DNA from: Allofournierella massiliensis
GTDB lineage: Bacteria > Bacillota > Clostridia > Oscillospirales > Ruminococcaceae
Length of the DNA: 64,000 nt
Assembly: GCF_004345265.1 (NCBI RefSeq)
Contig: NZ_SLUM01000010.1
Span: forward strand, 1-64,000
Direction: 5' to 3'
Shown here: positions 48,266 to 57,786 of the stretch, piece by piece
Numbering within the stretch: position 1 is the first letter of the stretch
How the letters are laid out: each line of letters begins with the position of its first letter
Made by a program: the position numbers and the translations under genes
Notes under the pieces: generated by a model
Told to the model about the DNA's origin: nothing
Databases searched by the model: none
Seen by the model: only the letters and a program-made list of their open reading frames with translations

Positions 48266-49663
48266 TTATTCGCCGGAAACGGGCTGGCCTTTCAGCAGAC
48301 CGCTGCAATCCCGGTAGCTGGTGTGCAGCATCTGCTCGGCCATCTCGCTGAGGGGCTGACCGTAGAATTCCTCGTAGACATGCTTGATCTCCGGGTTTTC
48401 GTGGCTGGTGCGCAGCTCCATGGAGCCGTCCCGCCGGTAAAGGGCGGCGATGCGCTGTTTGCGGGTTTCGTCCGCATCCCGCATGATGTTCTTGGGCTGA
48501 CCGCCGCCGCCGATGCAGCCGCCGGGGCAGGCCATGACCTCCACGAAATGGTACTGCCTGCCGCTTTCCTTCATGCGCTGCAGGAAGGCCCGGGCGTTGG
48601 CAGTGCCGTAAACCACCGCAACCTGAAGCGTCTGGTCGCCGATTGCCACCTGAGCCTCCCGCACGCCCTCGTACCCGCGAACCGGGGTCAGGTTTAGCAG
48701 GCTCTGAGGGGCGCTTTCGCCGGTGATGTAGGCGTAGGCGGTGCGCAGGGCAGCCTCCATTACACCGCCGGTGTTGCCGAAGATCACGCCCGCGCCGGAG
48801 GCCTGACCCATCAGGGAGTCGTAGGCGGAATCCTCCAGCGCGTTCCAGTCCACACCTTCGGCCTTTGCCCAGCGGGCCAGCTCCCGGGTGGTGATTACCT
48901 GATCGGTGTCCCGCAGGCCGGGAATGCCCAGATGATCCGCGGCGCCGTGCAGCTCTCCGCGGCGGATTTCAAACTTCTTGGCGGTGCAGGGGGTGAGGGC
49001 CACATGCACGATTTTTTCCGGATCCAGTCCCATCTTTTTTGCAAAATAGGTTTTCACCGTGGGGCCCTGCATGCCGATGGGGCTTTTTGCGGTGGACAGA
49101 TGGGGCAGCAGCTCGGGGGCATACATCTCGGCAAAGTGTACCCAGCCGGGGCAGCAGCTGGTGAACTGGGGCAGGGGGCGATCCTTTTCGGTGATGCGGC
49201 GGATCAGCTCGCTGGCCTCCTCCACAATGGTCAGGTCGGCGGCGAAGTTGGTGTCCAGCACATAGTCGGCCCCCAGTGCGCGCAGCAGCGCCACCATTTT
49301 GCCTTCCACAAAGGCGCCGGGCTCCATGCCGAATTCTTCGCCCAGCGCGGCGCGAACCGAGGGCGAGGTGCTGACCACCAGCACCCGGTCGGGGTCGGCG
49401 GCTGCCTGACGAACCTGGGGGCATTCATCCCGTTCCACAATGCTGTCTACCGGGCAAACGTTGGCGCACTGGCCGCAGTAGATGCAGATGGCGCGGTTGC
49501 CGGTTTCTTCCAGCGTGTAGCTGCCGTGCACCCCCATCAGGTTGGTACAGGCCTCCTTGCACATGCCACACCGGATGCAGGCATCTTCATGGCGCAGGAT
49601 GCTGGGATTGTCCTCCTCAATGGGGACGCGGACGGATAAGGGCAGGTGGTTCAGTTTCCTCAC
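48266..49663 (-). CDS. [FeFe] hydrogenase with two N-terminal 4Fe-4S clusters
   Basis: The 465-residue protein has a ferredoxin domain (CIRCGMCKEAC near residue 29, CIYCGQCANVCP near 60) and the H-cluster domain: FTSCCPGWV near 167, TPCTAKKFE near 223 and EVMACPGGCIGGGGQP near 371. The second motif has TPCT, not the usual MPCT, which is seen in some non-canonical groups. It lacks HydB/HydC-like partners nearby, so its electron partner is unknown. The start is a GTG at 49663 with AAGGAAT close by, so the exact start is uncertain. Confidence 0.9.
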   Translation of the reverse strand: MRKLNHLPLSVRVPIEEDNPSILRHEDACIRCGMCKEACTNLMGVHGSYTLEETGNRAICIYCGQCANVCPVDSIVERDECPQVRQAAADPDRVLVVSTSPSVRAALGEEFGMEPGAFVEGKMVALLRALGADYVLDTNFAADLTIVEEASELIRRITEKDRPLPQFTSCCPGWVHFAEMYAPELLPHLSTAKSPIGMQGPTVKTYFAKKMGLDPEKIVHVALTPCTAKKFEIRRGELHGAADHLGIPGLRDTDQVITTRELARWAKAEGVDWNALEDSAYDSLMGQASGAGVIFGNTGGVMEAALRTAYAYITGESAPQSLLNLTPVRGYEGVREAQVAIGDQTLQVAVVYGTANARAFLQRMKESGRQYHFVEVMACPGGCIGGGGQPKNIMRDADETRKQRIAALYRRDGSMELRTSHENPEIKHVYEEFYGQPLSEMAEQMLHTSYRDCSGLLKGQPVSGE

Positions 49664-49726
49664 ATTCCTTTCTTTATAATAGGTTATGTATTCTTCCTTC
49701 CAAAATCCGGAAATAGCCGGGTCTTA

Positions 49727-49755
49727 ATTATAGTAATAATTATTAATAATATCAA
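49727..49755 (-). promoter_or_regulatory. Promoter of the hydrogenase gene
   Basis: On minus, TTGATA (49755-49750), 17 nt, TATAAT (49732-49727). The spacer is almost pure A/T. The leader is about 60 nt. Confidence 0.7.
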
Positions 49756-49838
49756 CTGACAAAGCAAACAAAATGTTTTTCTTTGTTTTGGCAGGTTCGC
49801 ACATAAGTGGACAGAAGGTGGCCCCGGACGCAAAAACA

Positions 49839-49865
49839 GCGCCCTTTTTGTTTGGAAAAGAGCGC
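49839..49865 (-). terminator. Terminator of the DUF1624 gene
   Basis: On minus, GCGCTCTTTT pairs with AAAAAGGGCGC and is followed by TGTTTTTGCG. Confidence 0.7.
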
Positions 49866-49881
49866 CGCGGAAAAACAAAAT

Positions 49882-50652
49882 TCAGTTTACAAGGCAGAAC
49901 GGTGATGCAGGCGAAAGAAACACCATGCACACCGCCATGCACAAAGGCTGGTGTACCAGATAGACCGGCAGGCTTTTGCGGCCCAGCCAATCCAGCAGAG
50001 GAAGCCGCAGCCGGGCCATTTTTTTTACCTGCTCATTGGCGAACAGCAACGGCCGGGCGAAGTAGCCGGCCAGGAAGAGAAAATACCAGGGCAGAATGGA
50101 AAAATAGTCGCTGGAGGAAAAGCCCGCAAAGGGGAAGCCCAGCACCGTGAGCAGCCGGGAATGGTAAAGCGCGTCCGGCAGCTGCCAGAGCTGCAATGCG
50201 CCAAAGCCCAGCCAGCCCCGGTTTACCGGCCAGAACACCGCCAGCAGCACAAGGCTCACCGCAAGGCCGGCTACGGCCCATCGGCCCTGCAGCAGCCGGT
50301 CCACCGGGATGGTGAGCAATGTGGCACAGCCCAGAAAGGTGAGCACCCCGCACCACACCGCCTGCTCCGGAACGGCGACCAGAGTAACGGCGGTAATCAG
50401 TAGCCCGCAGCCGTTGAGCACAAGGCCACGGCGCAGTGCGTGCCGCCTGCCCCAGTGCCAGCACAGGCCACTGATGAAGATGAAGGAGCAGCAGATGCAC
50501 CGCTCCCACACCCGAACCGGCCAGCGGGCAGGCCAAAGCGGGTCAAAGCCCCAGATCACATAGACATCAAATAAAAGGTGATACAGCACCATGTTGGCCA
50601 GTGCCAGGCCCCGCAGCCCGTCGATCAGATGCCAGCGTTCCCTCGTCTGCAT
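49882..50652 (-). CDS. Heparan-alpha-glucosaminide N-acetyltransferase-like membrane protein (DUF1624)
   Basis: The 256-residue protein has about seven hydrophobic helices and begins RWHLIDGLRGLALANMVLYH (residues 6-25), the DUF1624 signature with the Asp-Gly-x-Arg-Gly motif. PWYFLFLAGYFARPLLF near 188 and GRKSLPVYLVHQPL near 224 also fit. Relatives may acetylate cell-surface sugars using cytoplasmic acetyl-CoA. GGGGAGGGG precedes the ATG. Confidence 0.82.
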   Translation of the reverse strand: MQTRERWHLIDGLRGLALANMVLYHLLFDVYVIWGFDPLWPARWPVRVWERCICCSFIFISGLCWHWGRRHALRRGLVLNGCGLLITAVTLVAVPEQAVWCGVLTFLGCATLLTIPVDRLLQGRWAVAGLAVSLVLLAVFWPVNRGWLGFGALQLWQLPDALYHSRLLTVLGFPFAGFSSSDYFSILPWYFLFLAGYFARPLLFANEQVKKMARLRLPLLDWLGRKSLPVYLVHQPLCMAVCMVFLSPASPFCLVN

Positions 50653-50748
50653 GAAACCCCTCCCCCAAAAGCCGGAAAATCAACGCATCCATTGTAATAT
50701 AAGGCGGCGGGCAAAACAAGGGCAGGAGGGTCAGGAATGATAAAAAAC

Positions 50749-50777
50749 TTGCAATGAAGCGCCAAACCGAGTAGAAT
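50749..50777 (+). promoter_or_regulatory. Promoter of the yicC-remA-gmk operon
   Basis: TTGCAA (50749-50754), 17 nt, TAGAAT (50772-50777). The leader runs about 130 nt to the yicC start. Confidence 0.65.
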
Positions 50778-50913
50778 AATAGCATGTATATTTAAATGGG
50801 GAAATGTGTCTGCGGCCGGATCAGCAGCGCGCGCAGAGCCATGCCGGCCGCTTTCGGCGGCATCCCCGAACAATCCAAGGAGCGATCCAACAGGGAACGA
50901 GGTGCCTTTATCA

Positions 50914-51792
50914 ATGGCTTTGAGCATGACCGGCTACGGCCGCGGCGAAGCGATCCTGAACGGGCGGGATATCACCGTCGAGATCAAAAGCGTAAACTCC
51001 CGTTATTTTGAGTATTCCTCCCGCATCCCCCGCAGCTGTGCCTTTCTGGACGACAAGCTGAAAAAGCTGCTCAGCGAAAGCATCAGCCGGGGCAAGGTGG
51101 AACTGAGCCTGCAGATGCAGAGCGTGGGCAGCCAGGATGTGGCGGTGGAGGTTGACCTGCCGCTGGCAAAAAGCTACGCCGACGCGCTGGCCAAGCTGGC
51201 CGATCAGCTGGGCGTGAAGAACGACGCCACCGCCGGGCTCATCGCCCGCTACCCGGATGTTCTGAGCGTGCGCCACGCGGATGTGGACGAGGAGCAGCTG
51301 TGGCAGGATGTGAGCACGGTCTGCCGCACCGCGCTGGAAAACTTCGTGGCTATGCGGGCGAAGGAGGGCGAAAAGCTGAAGGCGGACGTGATGAGCCGCC
51401 TGGCCACCATCGAGGCCAACGTGGGCAAGGTGGAGGAAGGCAGCGCCGAGCGGGTGCAGGCCTACACCCAGAAGCTGTACACCCGGCTGCAGACCATTCT
51501 GCAGGATCAGAACATCGACGAGGCCCGCATCCTCACCGAGGCCGCCATCTTCGGCGATAAAACCGCCGTGGATGAGGAAACGGTGCGCCTGCGCAGCCAC
51601 ATCGCCCAGTACCGTGAGATTCTGGAAAGCGACGGCCCGGTGGGCCGCAAGCTGGACTTTTTGACCCAGGAGCTGAACCGGGAGACCAACACCATCGGCT
51701 CCAAGTGCCAGGACATTGCCATCACCCGCATTGTGGTGGACACCAAGGCCGAGATCGAAAAGATCCGCGAGCAGATCCAGAACATCGAATAA
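50914..51792 (+). CDS. yicC: YicC family protein (endoribonuclease-like)
   Basis: The 292-residue protein begins [10 protein letters not shown] (residues 4-13), contains [15 protein letters not shown] near 25-39 and ends [20 protein letters not shown], all YicC signatures. Family members have been linked to RNA degradation and stationary-phase survival. GAGGTG lies 11 nt before 50914. It leads the conserved yicC-remA-gmk order of Firmicutes. Confidence 0.93.
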   Translation: MALSMTGYGRGEAILNGRDITVEIKSVNSRYFEYSSRIPRSCAFLDDKLKKLLSESISRGKVELSLQMQSVGSQDVAVEVDLPLAKSYADALAKLADQLGVKNDATAGLIARYPDVLSVRHADVDEEQLWQDVSTVCRTALENFVAMRAKEGEKLKADVMSRLATIEANVGKVEEGSAERVQAYTQKLYTRLQTILQDQNIDEARILTEAAIFGDKTAVDEETVRLRSHIAQYREILESDGPVGRKLDFLTQELNRETNTIGSKCQDIAITRIVVDTKAEIEKIREQIQNIE

Positions 51793-51805
51793 GGAGAGCC
51801 AGAGC

Positions 51806-52084
51806 ATGAAACTGATCAACATCGGCTTCGGCAACATGGTCAGCGCCAACCGGCTGATCGCCATCGTGAGCCCGGAGTCCGCGCCCATCAAGCGCATTGT
51901 GCAGGAAGCGCGGGACAAGGGCGCACTGATCGACGCCACCTACGGCCGCCGCACCCGCGCGGTGATCATCATGGATTCCGACCATGTGATCCTGTCCGCC
52001 GTGCAGCCGGAGACCGTGGCCAACCGCCTGAACGACAACGACGATGCCGACGATGAAATGGAGGACGAGCTGGACAATGAATAA
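51806..52084 (+). CDS. remA: RemA family extracellular-matrix regulator (DUF370)
   Basis: The 92-residue protein has the RemA core [20 protein letters not shown] (residues 5-24) and [19 protein letters not shown] near 47. RemA is a DNA-binding regulator of biofilm genes in Bacillus. The acidic tail ([13 protein letters not shown]-like, residues 78-91) is longer than usual. AAGGAGAGCC precedes the ATG; gmk overlaps its end by 8 nt. Confidence 0.93.
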   Translation: MKLINIGFGNMVSANRLIAIVSPESAPIKRIVQEARDKGALIDATYGRRTRAVIIMDSDHVILSAVQPETVANRLNDNDDADDEMEDELDNE

Positions 52085-52649
52085 AGAACGCCATCTGATC
52101 GTGATCTCCGGGCCTTCCGGCTCCGGCAAGGACACGGTGGTCAAGCGGCTGATGGAGCTGCACCCGGAGATCGAGGTTTCGGTTTCCGCCACCACTCGTG
52201 AGATCCGCCCCGGCGAAAAGGACGGGGTGAACTATGTTTACCTGACCCGTGAGGAGTTCGAGCGCCGCATTCAGGCGGGCGAAATTCTGGAGTATGCCGA
52301 ATACTGCGGCAACTACTACGGCACCCCCAAGTCCGAGGTGGATAAGCGCATCAACAACGGCACCACCGTGATTCTGGTCATCGAGGTGATCGGCGCGGGC
52401 AACGTGAAGCGCATCTATCCCGGCGCGGTGACCATCTTTGTGCGGCCGCCGAGCTATGGCGAGCTGGAAGAGCGGCTGCGCGGCCGCGGCACCGAGAGCG
52501 AGGAGGACATCAAGAAGCGTCTGGCCCGCGCGGTGGAGGAGATGGAGTACGCGGTGGATTACAACGAGGTTGTGATCAACGACACCGTGGACGAGTGCGC
52601 CGAGGAAATCTACGGCCTGATTCAGAAGTATCAGCAGGAAGAAGAGTGA
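52077..52649 (+). CDS. gmk: Guanylate kinase
   Basis: The 190-residue enzyme phosphorylates GMP to GDP. The P-loop [14 protein letters not shown] starts near residue 12, [20 protein letters not shown] near 37 binds GMP, and the C-terminus holds the [16 protein letters not shown] lid region. The ATG at 52077 overlaps remA; GGAGG lies 12 nt upstream. The rpoZ gene that often follows gmk is not here: priA comes next. Confidence 0.96.
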   Translation: MNKERHLIVISGPSGSGKDTVVKRLMELHPEIEVSVSATTREIRPGEKDGVNYVYLTREEFERRIQAGEILEYAEYCGNYYGTPKSEVDKRINNGTTVILVIEVIGAGNVKRIYPGAVTIFVRPPSYGELEERLRGRGTESEEDIKKRLARAVEEMEYAVDYNEVVINDTVDECAEEIYGLIQKYQQEEE

Positions 52650-52683
52650 CCCGCCCCCGGCGGGCGGAAGGGAGCGCGGCACG

Positions 52684-54936
52684 GTGCTGCAAACAGTCCA
52701 GGTGGCAGTAAGCGGCGCCACGTTTCATTTTGACAAGCTCTATACCTATCTTGTGCCCCCCACACTGGCCCATCCGGTGGTTCCGGGGGGCATGGTGCTG
52801 GTGCCCTTTGGCCGGGGCAATAAGCCCCGCATGGGCGTGGTGCTGGCCACCGGCCAGCAGGAGGAAGCCGGCCGCTGCAAGGAACTGTTCGATGCAGCGC
52901 CGGAAAACGCCCGCCTCACCGACGAGCTGCTGGGTCTGGTGCGCTTTTTGAAGGAGCGCACCTTCTGCACCTGGTACGAGGCGGTGAAGGCCATCATCCC
53001 CTATGGGGCACAATATAAACCGGTGGAAACCGAGAATGGCCCCCGACTGCAAAAGCAGCTGGTGCGCCACACCGAACCGGAATATTCCCTCGTGGGCACT
53101 CTGCCCGAAAAACCAAAGCCCACCGCCAAGCAGCAGGCAGCGGTGGCGGCGCTGCAAAACGGCCCGTTACCCCAGAGCGCGCTGGCCCAGCTGGGCCTGA
53201 GCCGTGCGGTGCTGGATAACCTGTGCGAAAAGGGTGTGCTGGAAAAACGGCAGGTGGACAAGGTTCTGGACCTGTTCAGCCATATCCCGCAGACAAACGA
53301 CCCGATCGTCCTCAGTGAGGAGCAGCAGCAGGTGTACAACGGCCTGTGCGCCCAGATGGACGGAAACAAGCCCAGCGCCGCCCTGCTTTACGGGGTGACC
53401 GCCAGCGGCAAAACGCTGGTGTTTCTGAAGCTGATCCAGCATACGCTGGAACTGGGCAAAACCGCTCTGGTGCTGGTGCCGGAGATCAGCCTGACCCCCC
53501 AGATGATCCGCCGCCTGAAGCAGACCTTCGGCGGGCGGGTGGCGGTGCAGCACTCGGCGCTCAACCACACCGAGCGCCTTCTGCAATGGCAGATGATCCA
53601 GTCCGGCGGGGCCGACATCGTGGTGGGAACCCGCAGCGCGGTGTTCGCGCCGCTGAAAAACATCGGCCTGATCGTGCTGGATGAGGAGCAGGAGCACACC
53701 TACCGGTCGGAAAGTGCACCACGCTTTGACGCCCGGGAGGTGGCCAAGCGCCGGGCCGTGGATCACGGCGCGCTGGTGCTGTTTGCATCGGCCACCCCCA
53801 GTGTGGAAAGCTATCAGGCCGCGCTGGAGGGGCGCTATACCCTGTATAAACTCACCCGGCGCTATGCGGGCCAGCCGCTGCCCGCGGTGGAAATGGTGGA
53901 TATGCGGGCTGAGCTGGCCGCCGGCAACTCCGGCAGCATCAGCACTGCGCTGGCCGGGCGTATCCGCCAGACACTGGCCCGGGGCGAGCAGGCGATTCTG
54001 CTGCTCAACCGACGGGGCTACAAGACCGTGGGTATGTGCTCCGGCTGCGGGCAGGTGATCAAATGCTCCAGCTGCAGCGTTCCCATGGTGTATCATAAAT
54101 CGGAAAACAAGCTGCTTTGCCACTATTGCGGCAAGGCGATTTCGCCGGTGCCCACCGTCTGCCCGGAATGCGGCGGAAAGGTGCGCTATACCGGCTTTGG
54201 CACCCAGCGGGTGGAGGAGGAACTGGCGGAGCTGTTCCCGAACGCCCGGGTGCTTCGCATGGATCAGGATTCCACCAGCCAGAAAAACGCCCACGAAAAC
54301 ATGCTGGCTGCCTTTGCCCGGGGCGAATACGACATCATGCTGGGCACCCAGATGGTGGCCAAGGGCCTTGATTTTGAAAAGGTGACGCTGGTGGGCGTGC
54401 TGGGCATCGACTCGCTGCTCTTTTCGCAAGGGTTCCGGGCGGTGGAGAACGTGTTCTCGCTGGTGACCCAGGTGATCGGCCGCTCCGGCCGGGCCGGGGC
54501 CGCAGGCCGGGCGCTGATCCAGACCATGGACCCGGAGAATTCCACTTTGAATCTGGCGGCGGCCCAGAACTACGAGGCGTTTTTCGATCAGGAGATCATG
54601 TTCCGCAAGATCTGCCTGTATCCGCCTTTTTGCAGCGTCTGCATTGCCGCCTTCAGCGGCGCGGACGAAAACCGCACCATGCAGGCGGCCGCCCGCTTTG
54701 CCCGGCTGCTGGGCATCGAGGCAAGCGCTCATCCGGGCATGCCGCTGCGGATTTTAGGCCCCGCACCCATGAACATTGTCATGGTCAAGGACCGCTATCG
54801 CTACAAGCTCACCATCAAATGCCGCAACGACCGGGCGTTCCGTCAGGTGCTGGGCAGGGTGCTGGCGGCTTACAGCGACGAGGGCCTGCCGTCCAAAGCG
54901 TCGGTGACGCTGGACTTCAATTCCGACGGCGACTGA
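52684..54936 (+). CDS. priA: Primosomal protein N' (replication restart helicase PriA)
   Basis: The 750-residue helicase reloads DnaB at stalled forks. Walker A GVTASGKT is near residue 238, the DEEQEHTYRS box near 334, and eight zinc-binding cysteines lie near 455-500 (CSGCG, CSSC, CHYCG, CPECGG). The helicase motif QVIGRSGRAG follows near 597. The start is GTG at 52684 behind AGGGAGCGCGGCACG. It begins the priA-def-fmt-rsmB-rlmN-stp-prkC-rsgA run found in many Firmicutes. Confidence 0.95.
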   Translation: MLQTVQVAVSGATFHFDKLYTYLVPPTLAHPVVPGGMVLVPFGRGNKPRMGVVLATGQQEEAGRCKELFDAAPENARLTDELLGLVRFLKERTFCTWYEAVKAIIPYGAQYKPVETENGPRLQKQLVRHTEPEYSLVGTLPEKPKPTAKQQAAVAALQNGPLPQSALAQLGLSRAVLDNLCEKGVLEKRQVDKVLDLFSHIPQTNDPIVLSEEQQQVYNGLCAQMDGNKPSAALLYGVTASGKTLVFLKLIQHTLELGKTALVLVPEISLTPQMIRRLKQTFGGRVAVQHSALNHTERLLQWQMIQSGGADIVVGTRSAVFAPLKNIGLIVLDEEQEHTYRSESAPRFDAREVAKRRAVDHGALVLFASATPSVESYQAALEGRYTLYKLTRRYAGQPLPAVEMVDMRAELAAGNSGSISTALAGRIRQTLARGEQAILLLNRRGYKTVGMCSGCGQVIKCSSCSVPMVYHKSENKLLCHYCGKAISPVPTVCPECGGKVRYTGFGTQRVEEELAELFPNARVLRMDQDSTSQKNAHENMLAAFARGEYDIMLGTQMVAKGLDFEKVTLVGVLGIDSLLFSQGFRAVENVFSLVTQVIGRSGRAGAAGRALIQTMDPENSTLNLAAAQNYEAFFDQEIMFRKICLYPPFCSVCIAAFSGADENRTMQAAARFARLLGIEASAHPGMPLRILGPAPMNIVMVKDRYRYKLTIKCRNDRAFRQVLGRVLAAYSDEGLPSKASVTLDFNSDGD

Positions 54937-55009
54937 CCCATCGGGCACATTTCATCAACCAATCTCGCCGGCCCTTCCCGCCGGCTCATTTTAAGGAGGA
55001 TAAACTTCT

Positions 55010-55540
55010 ATGGCTCTGCGTACCATCGTGCAGGACGGCGATCCCATTCTGAAAAAGGTCTGCCGCCCCGTGACCAATTTTGACGACCGTCTGGCAACCC
55101 TGCTGGACGACATGAAGGAAACCCTGATTGACGCGGGCGGTCTGGGCCTGGCCGGCCCTCAGGTGGGCGTGATGCGCCGCCTGTTCATCGCTCTGGACGA
55201 GCGCGACCTGCCGGAGGATGGCACCATGCCCGAGGGCTACGAGCCCAAGTTCATCGAGTGCATCAACCCGGAGATTCTGGAGGAGTCTGAGGATGAGGTA
55301 ACTCTGTACGAGGGCTGCCTGTCCTTCCCGGGCCACAACGGCGCCATCAGCCGCCCCCGCAAGGTGAAAATCCGCGCTCAGGATCGCCACGGCGAGACCT
55401 TTGAAATGGAAGCCGAGGAGATGCTGGCCCGCTGCTTCTGCCACGAGACCAACCATCTGGACGGCATCACCATCATGGATCTGGCCGATCATTTCTATGA
55501 GGACGATTACCCGGACGAGATCGAAGAGGACGAGGAATAA
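55010..55540 (+). CDS. def: Peptide deformylase
   Basis: The 176-residue metalloenzyme removes formyl from nascent chains. Its three motifs are GLGLAGPQVG (near 45), EGCLSFPG (near 101) and HETNHLDG (near 144), with the metal ligands Cys and two His. The first motif has Gly where Ala is usual (GLAAPQ). It lies before fmt, whose ATG overlaps its TAA by one base. Confidence 0.95.
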   Translation: MALRTIVQDGDPILKKVCRPVTNFDDRLATLLDDMKETLIDAGGLGLAGPQVGVMRRLFIALDERDLPEDGTMPEGYEPKFIECINPEILEESEDEVTLYEGCLSFPGHNGAISRPRKVKIRAQDRHGETFEMEAEEMLARCFCHETNHLDGITIMDLADHFYEDDYPDEIEEDEE

Positions 55541-56454
55541 TGCGCATTCTGTTTATGGGCACGCCGGACATTGCCGCCGCCAGCCTGGCTGCCGTTCTGG
55601 AAGCGGGGCATGAGGTGTGCGGCGTGTTCACCCGCGAGGATAAGCCGGTGGGACGCAAGCAGATTCTCACAGCCCCGCCGGTAAAGCAGCTGGCGCTGGA
55701 GCATAATCTGCCGGTTTACCAGCCCAAGACCCTGCGCACCGAAGAGGTGCAGCAGCAGATCCGGGAGCTGGCCCCCGAGCTGATCGTGGTGGTGGCCTAC
55801 GGCCGTATTCTGCCGCCGGAGGTGCTGTGCGTGCCGCCCAAGGGCTGCATCAATCTGCACGTTTCGCTGCTGCCCAAGTACCGGGGCGCCGCACCGGTGC
55901 AGTGGTCGGTGATCAACGGCGATAAGGAGACCGGCGTCTCCATCATGTATCTGGACGAGGGCCTGGACACCGGCGACATCCTGAACGTCGCCCCGGTGAC
56001 CATCGGCCCCGAAGAGACCAGCGGCGAGCTGTTCGAGCGGATCACCGCGCAGGGCGCAAAAACGCTGGTGGAGACCATTGCCTCCATCGCCGCGGGCACT
56101 GCCGTGCGCACCCCGCAGGATCACAGCAAGGCCACGCTGGCCCCGCCCCTGACCAAGGAGATGGCCCGCTTTGCCTTTGATCAGCCTGCTCAGAAGCTGC
56201 ACGATCTGGTGCGGGGCATGAATCCCTGGCCGGTGGCCTACTTCGAGCAGGAGGGCAAAAAGATCAAGGTGCGCAAAAGCCATGTGGCCGCCGGAAGCGG
56301 CGCGCCGGGCACCGTACTGAGCATCAAACCCCTCACCATCGCCTGCGCCGAGGGCGCGCTGGAGCTGGACGAGGTGGTGCCGGAGGGCTCCAAGCCCATG
56401 GCGGGCTCCGCCTGGGCGGCGGGCCGCCGCCTGAAAGCGGGCGACCGGCTGTAA
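55540..56454 (+). CDS. fmt: Methionyl-tRNA formyltransferase
   Basis: The 304-residue enzyme formylates initiator Met-tRNA. The active site region LHVSLLPKYRGAAPVQWSVI (near 106-125) and DEGLDTGDI (near 143) are clear, and the N-terminus RILFMGTPDIAA is typical. Together with def it sets the start-residue cycle of translation. Confidence 0.96.
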   Translation: MRILFMGTPDIAAASLAAVLEAGHEVCGVFTREDKPVGRKQILTAPPVKQLALEHNLPVYQPKTLRTEEVQQQIRELAPELIVVVAYGRILPPEVLCVPPKGCINLHVSLLPKYRGAAPVQWSVINGDKETGVSIMYLDEGLDTGDILNVAPVTIGPEETSGELFERITAQGAKTLVETIASIAAGTAVRTPQDHSKATLAPPLTKEMARFAFDQPAQKLHDLVRGMNPWPVAYFEQEGKKIKVRKSHVAAGSGAPGTVLSIKPLTIACAEGALELDEVVPEGSKPMAGSAWAAGRRLKAGDRL

Positions 56455-56478
56455 TTTTACCATTGGAGGAACACGTTT

Positions 56479-57783
56479 ATGGATAAAGCCCGCCGCATCG
56501 CGGTTCAGGCACTGGTTCGCCAGGAGGAGAGCGGCTTTGCCAATCTGGTACTGAACGCAGTTCTGGAGCATCAGGATCTGAACGGCCGGGATCGGGCCTT
56601 TGTGAGCGCCCTGTTCTACGGCGTCACCGAGCGGCTGCTCACGCTGGACTGGGCGCTGGCGAACTGCCTGAGCCGCCCGCTGAGCAAGCTGGATCCTCAG
56701 GTGCGGGCCATCCTGCGCAGCGGCCTGTATCAGGCCCGTTACATGCAGGTGCCCCGTGCGGTGGCGGTGAACGAGTCGGTGAGTCTGTGTCGGGCGCTGA
56801 AAAAATCCAGCGCCGCCGGCCTTGTGAACGCGGTGCTGCGCAAGGCCGTTGCGCAGGATCCGGCCGCGGCCACCTTCAAAACTGAGGCCGAGCGGCTGAG
56901 CATCCAGTATTCCGTGGGCCTGCCGGTGGTAAAGCTGCTGCAAAAAAATTACCCGGAAGAATGCGAGCAGATTCTGCAGGCATTTTTTGAAACGCCCCGG
57001 GTGGCCCTGCGTTGCAACCCGCTGAAAACCACTCCCGCCCAGCTGACCGGATTGCTGGAAGCGGAAGGAGTGGAGGTGGAGCCGGGCTGTCTGGCGAACA
57101 CGCTGCTGGCGAAATTCACCGGCAGCCCGGCGGCCACCGAGGCCTTTCAGAAAGGGCTTTACCATGTGCAGGGCCAGGCCTCCCAGCTGGCGGCTTACAG
57201 CCTGCAGGCCAGACCCGGCGAGAAGGTGCTGGATTTGTGCGCCGCGCCGGGTGGCAAAACCCTGACCATCGGCCAGGATATGGAGAACACCGGCACCCTC
57301 ATCAGCTGCGACGCGGTGGAAAGCCGCCTGCCGCTGATCGAAAAGGCCGCCGCCCGTGCGGGCCTTACCAATGTGAAGGTACTGCACAATGACGCCTCCG
57401 TCTACCGGGAAGAATTTGCCGGGGCGGATCGGGTCTTATGTGACGTACCCTGTTCCGGCCTTGGCATCATTGCCAAAAAACCGGACATCCGCTACAAAAC
57501 CATGGACGGTGTAGAGCAGCTGCACGGGCTGCAGGCGAAGATTCTGGCCACTGCCGCTCGTTATGTGAAGCAGGGCGGCCGCATCGTGTATTCCACCTGC
57601 ACCATCGACCCGCGGGAGAACCAGAACATCGTGCGGGCCTTTTTGGAGCAAAACGCCGATTTCCGGCTGGTTTCGCCCCCCTTCGTGCCCGAAGGCGCAC
57701 GGGTGGAGGACGGCATGCTGACCCTGTTGCCGGGCAAGGCCGGGCCGGACGGATTTTTTATTGCCATTATGGAGAAGTTGTGA
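56479..57783 (+). CDS. rsmB: 16S rRNA (cytosine(967)-C(5))-methyltransferase
   Basis: The 434-residue protein has an N-terminal NusB-like domain and a SAM-binding domain with DLCAAPGGKT near 252, DVPCSGLG near 321 (catalytic Cys) and STCTIDPRENQ near 373 (second Cys). It methylates C967 of 16S rRNA in characterised members. GGAGGAACACGTTT precedes the ATG. Confidence 0.94.
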   Translation: MDKARRIAVQALVRQEESGFANLVLNAVLEHQDLNGRDRAFVSALFYGVTERLLTLDWALANCLSRPLSKLDPQVRAILRSGLYQARYMQVPRAVAVNESVSLCRALKKSSAAGLVNAVLRKAVAQDPAAATFKTEAERLSIQYSVGLPVVKLLQKNYPEECEQILQAFFETPRVALRCNPLKTTPAQLTGLLEAEGVEVEPGCLANTLLAKFTGSPAATEAFQKGLYHVQGQASQLAAYSLQARPGEKVLDLCAAPGGKTLTIGQDMENTGTLISCDAVESRLPLIEKAAARAGLTNVKVLHNDASVYREEFAGADRVLCDVPCSGLGIIAKKPDIRYKTMDGVEQLHGLQAKILATAARYVKQGGRIVYSTCTIDPRENQNIVRAFLEQNADFRLVSPPFVPEGARVEDGMLTLLPGKAGPDGFFIAIMEKL

Positions 57784-57786
57784 ACC

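Noticed and set aside
55507-57387. Long minus-strand frame opposite fmt and rsmB
   Set aside because: Antisense shadow with the same compositional bias; no ribosome-binding site or motif.
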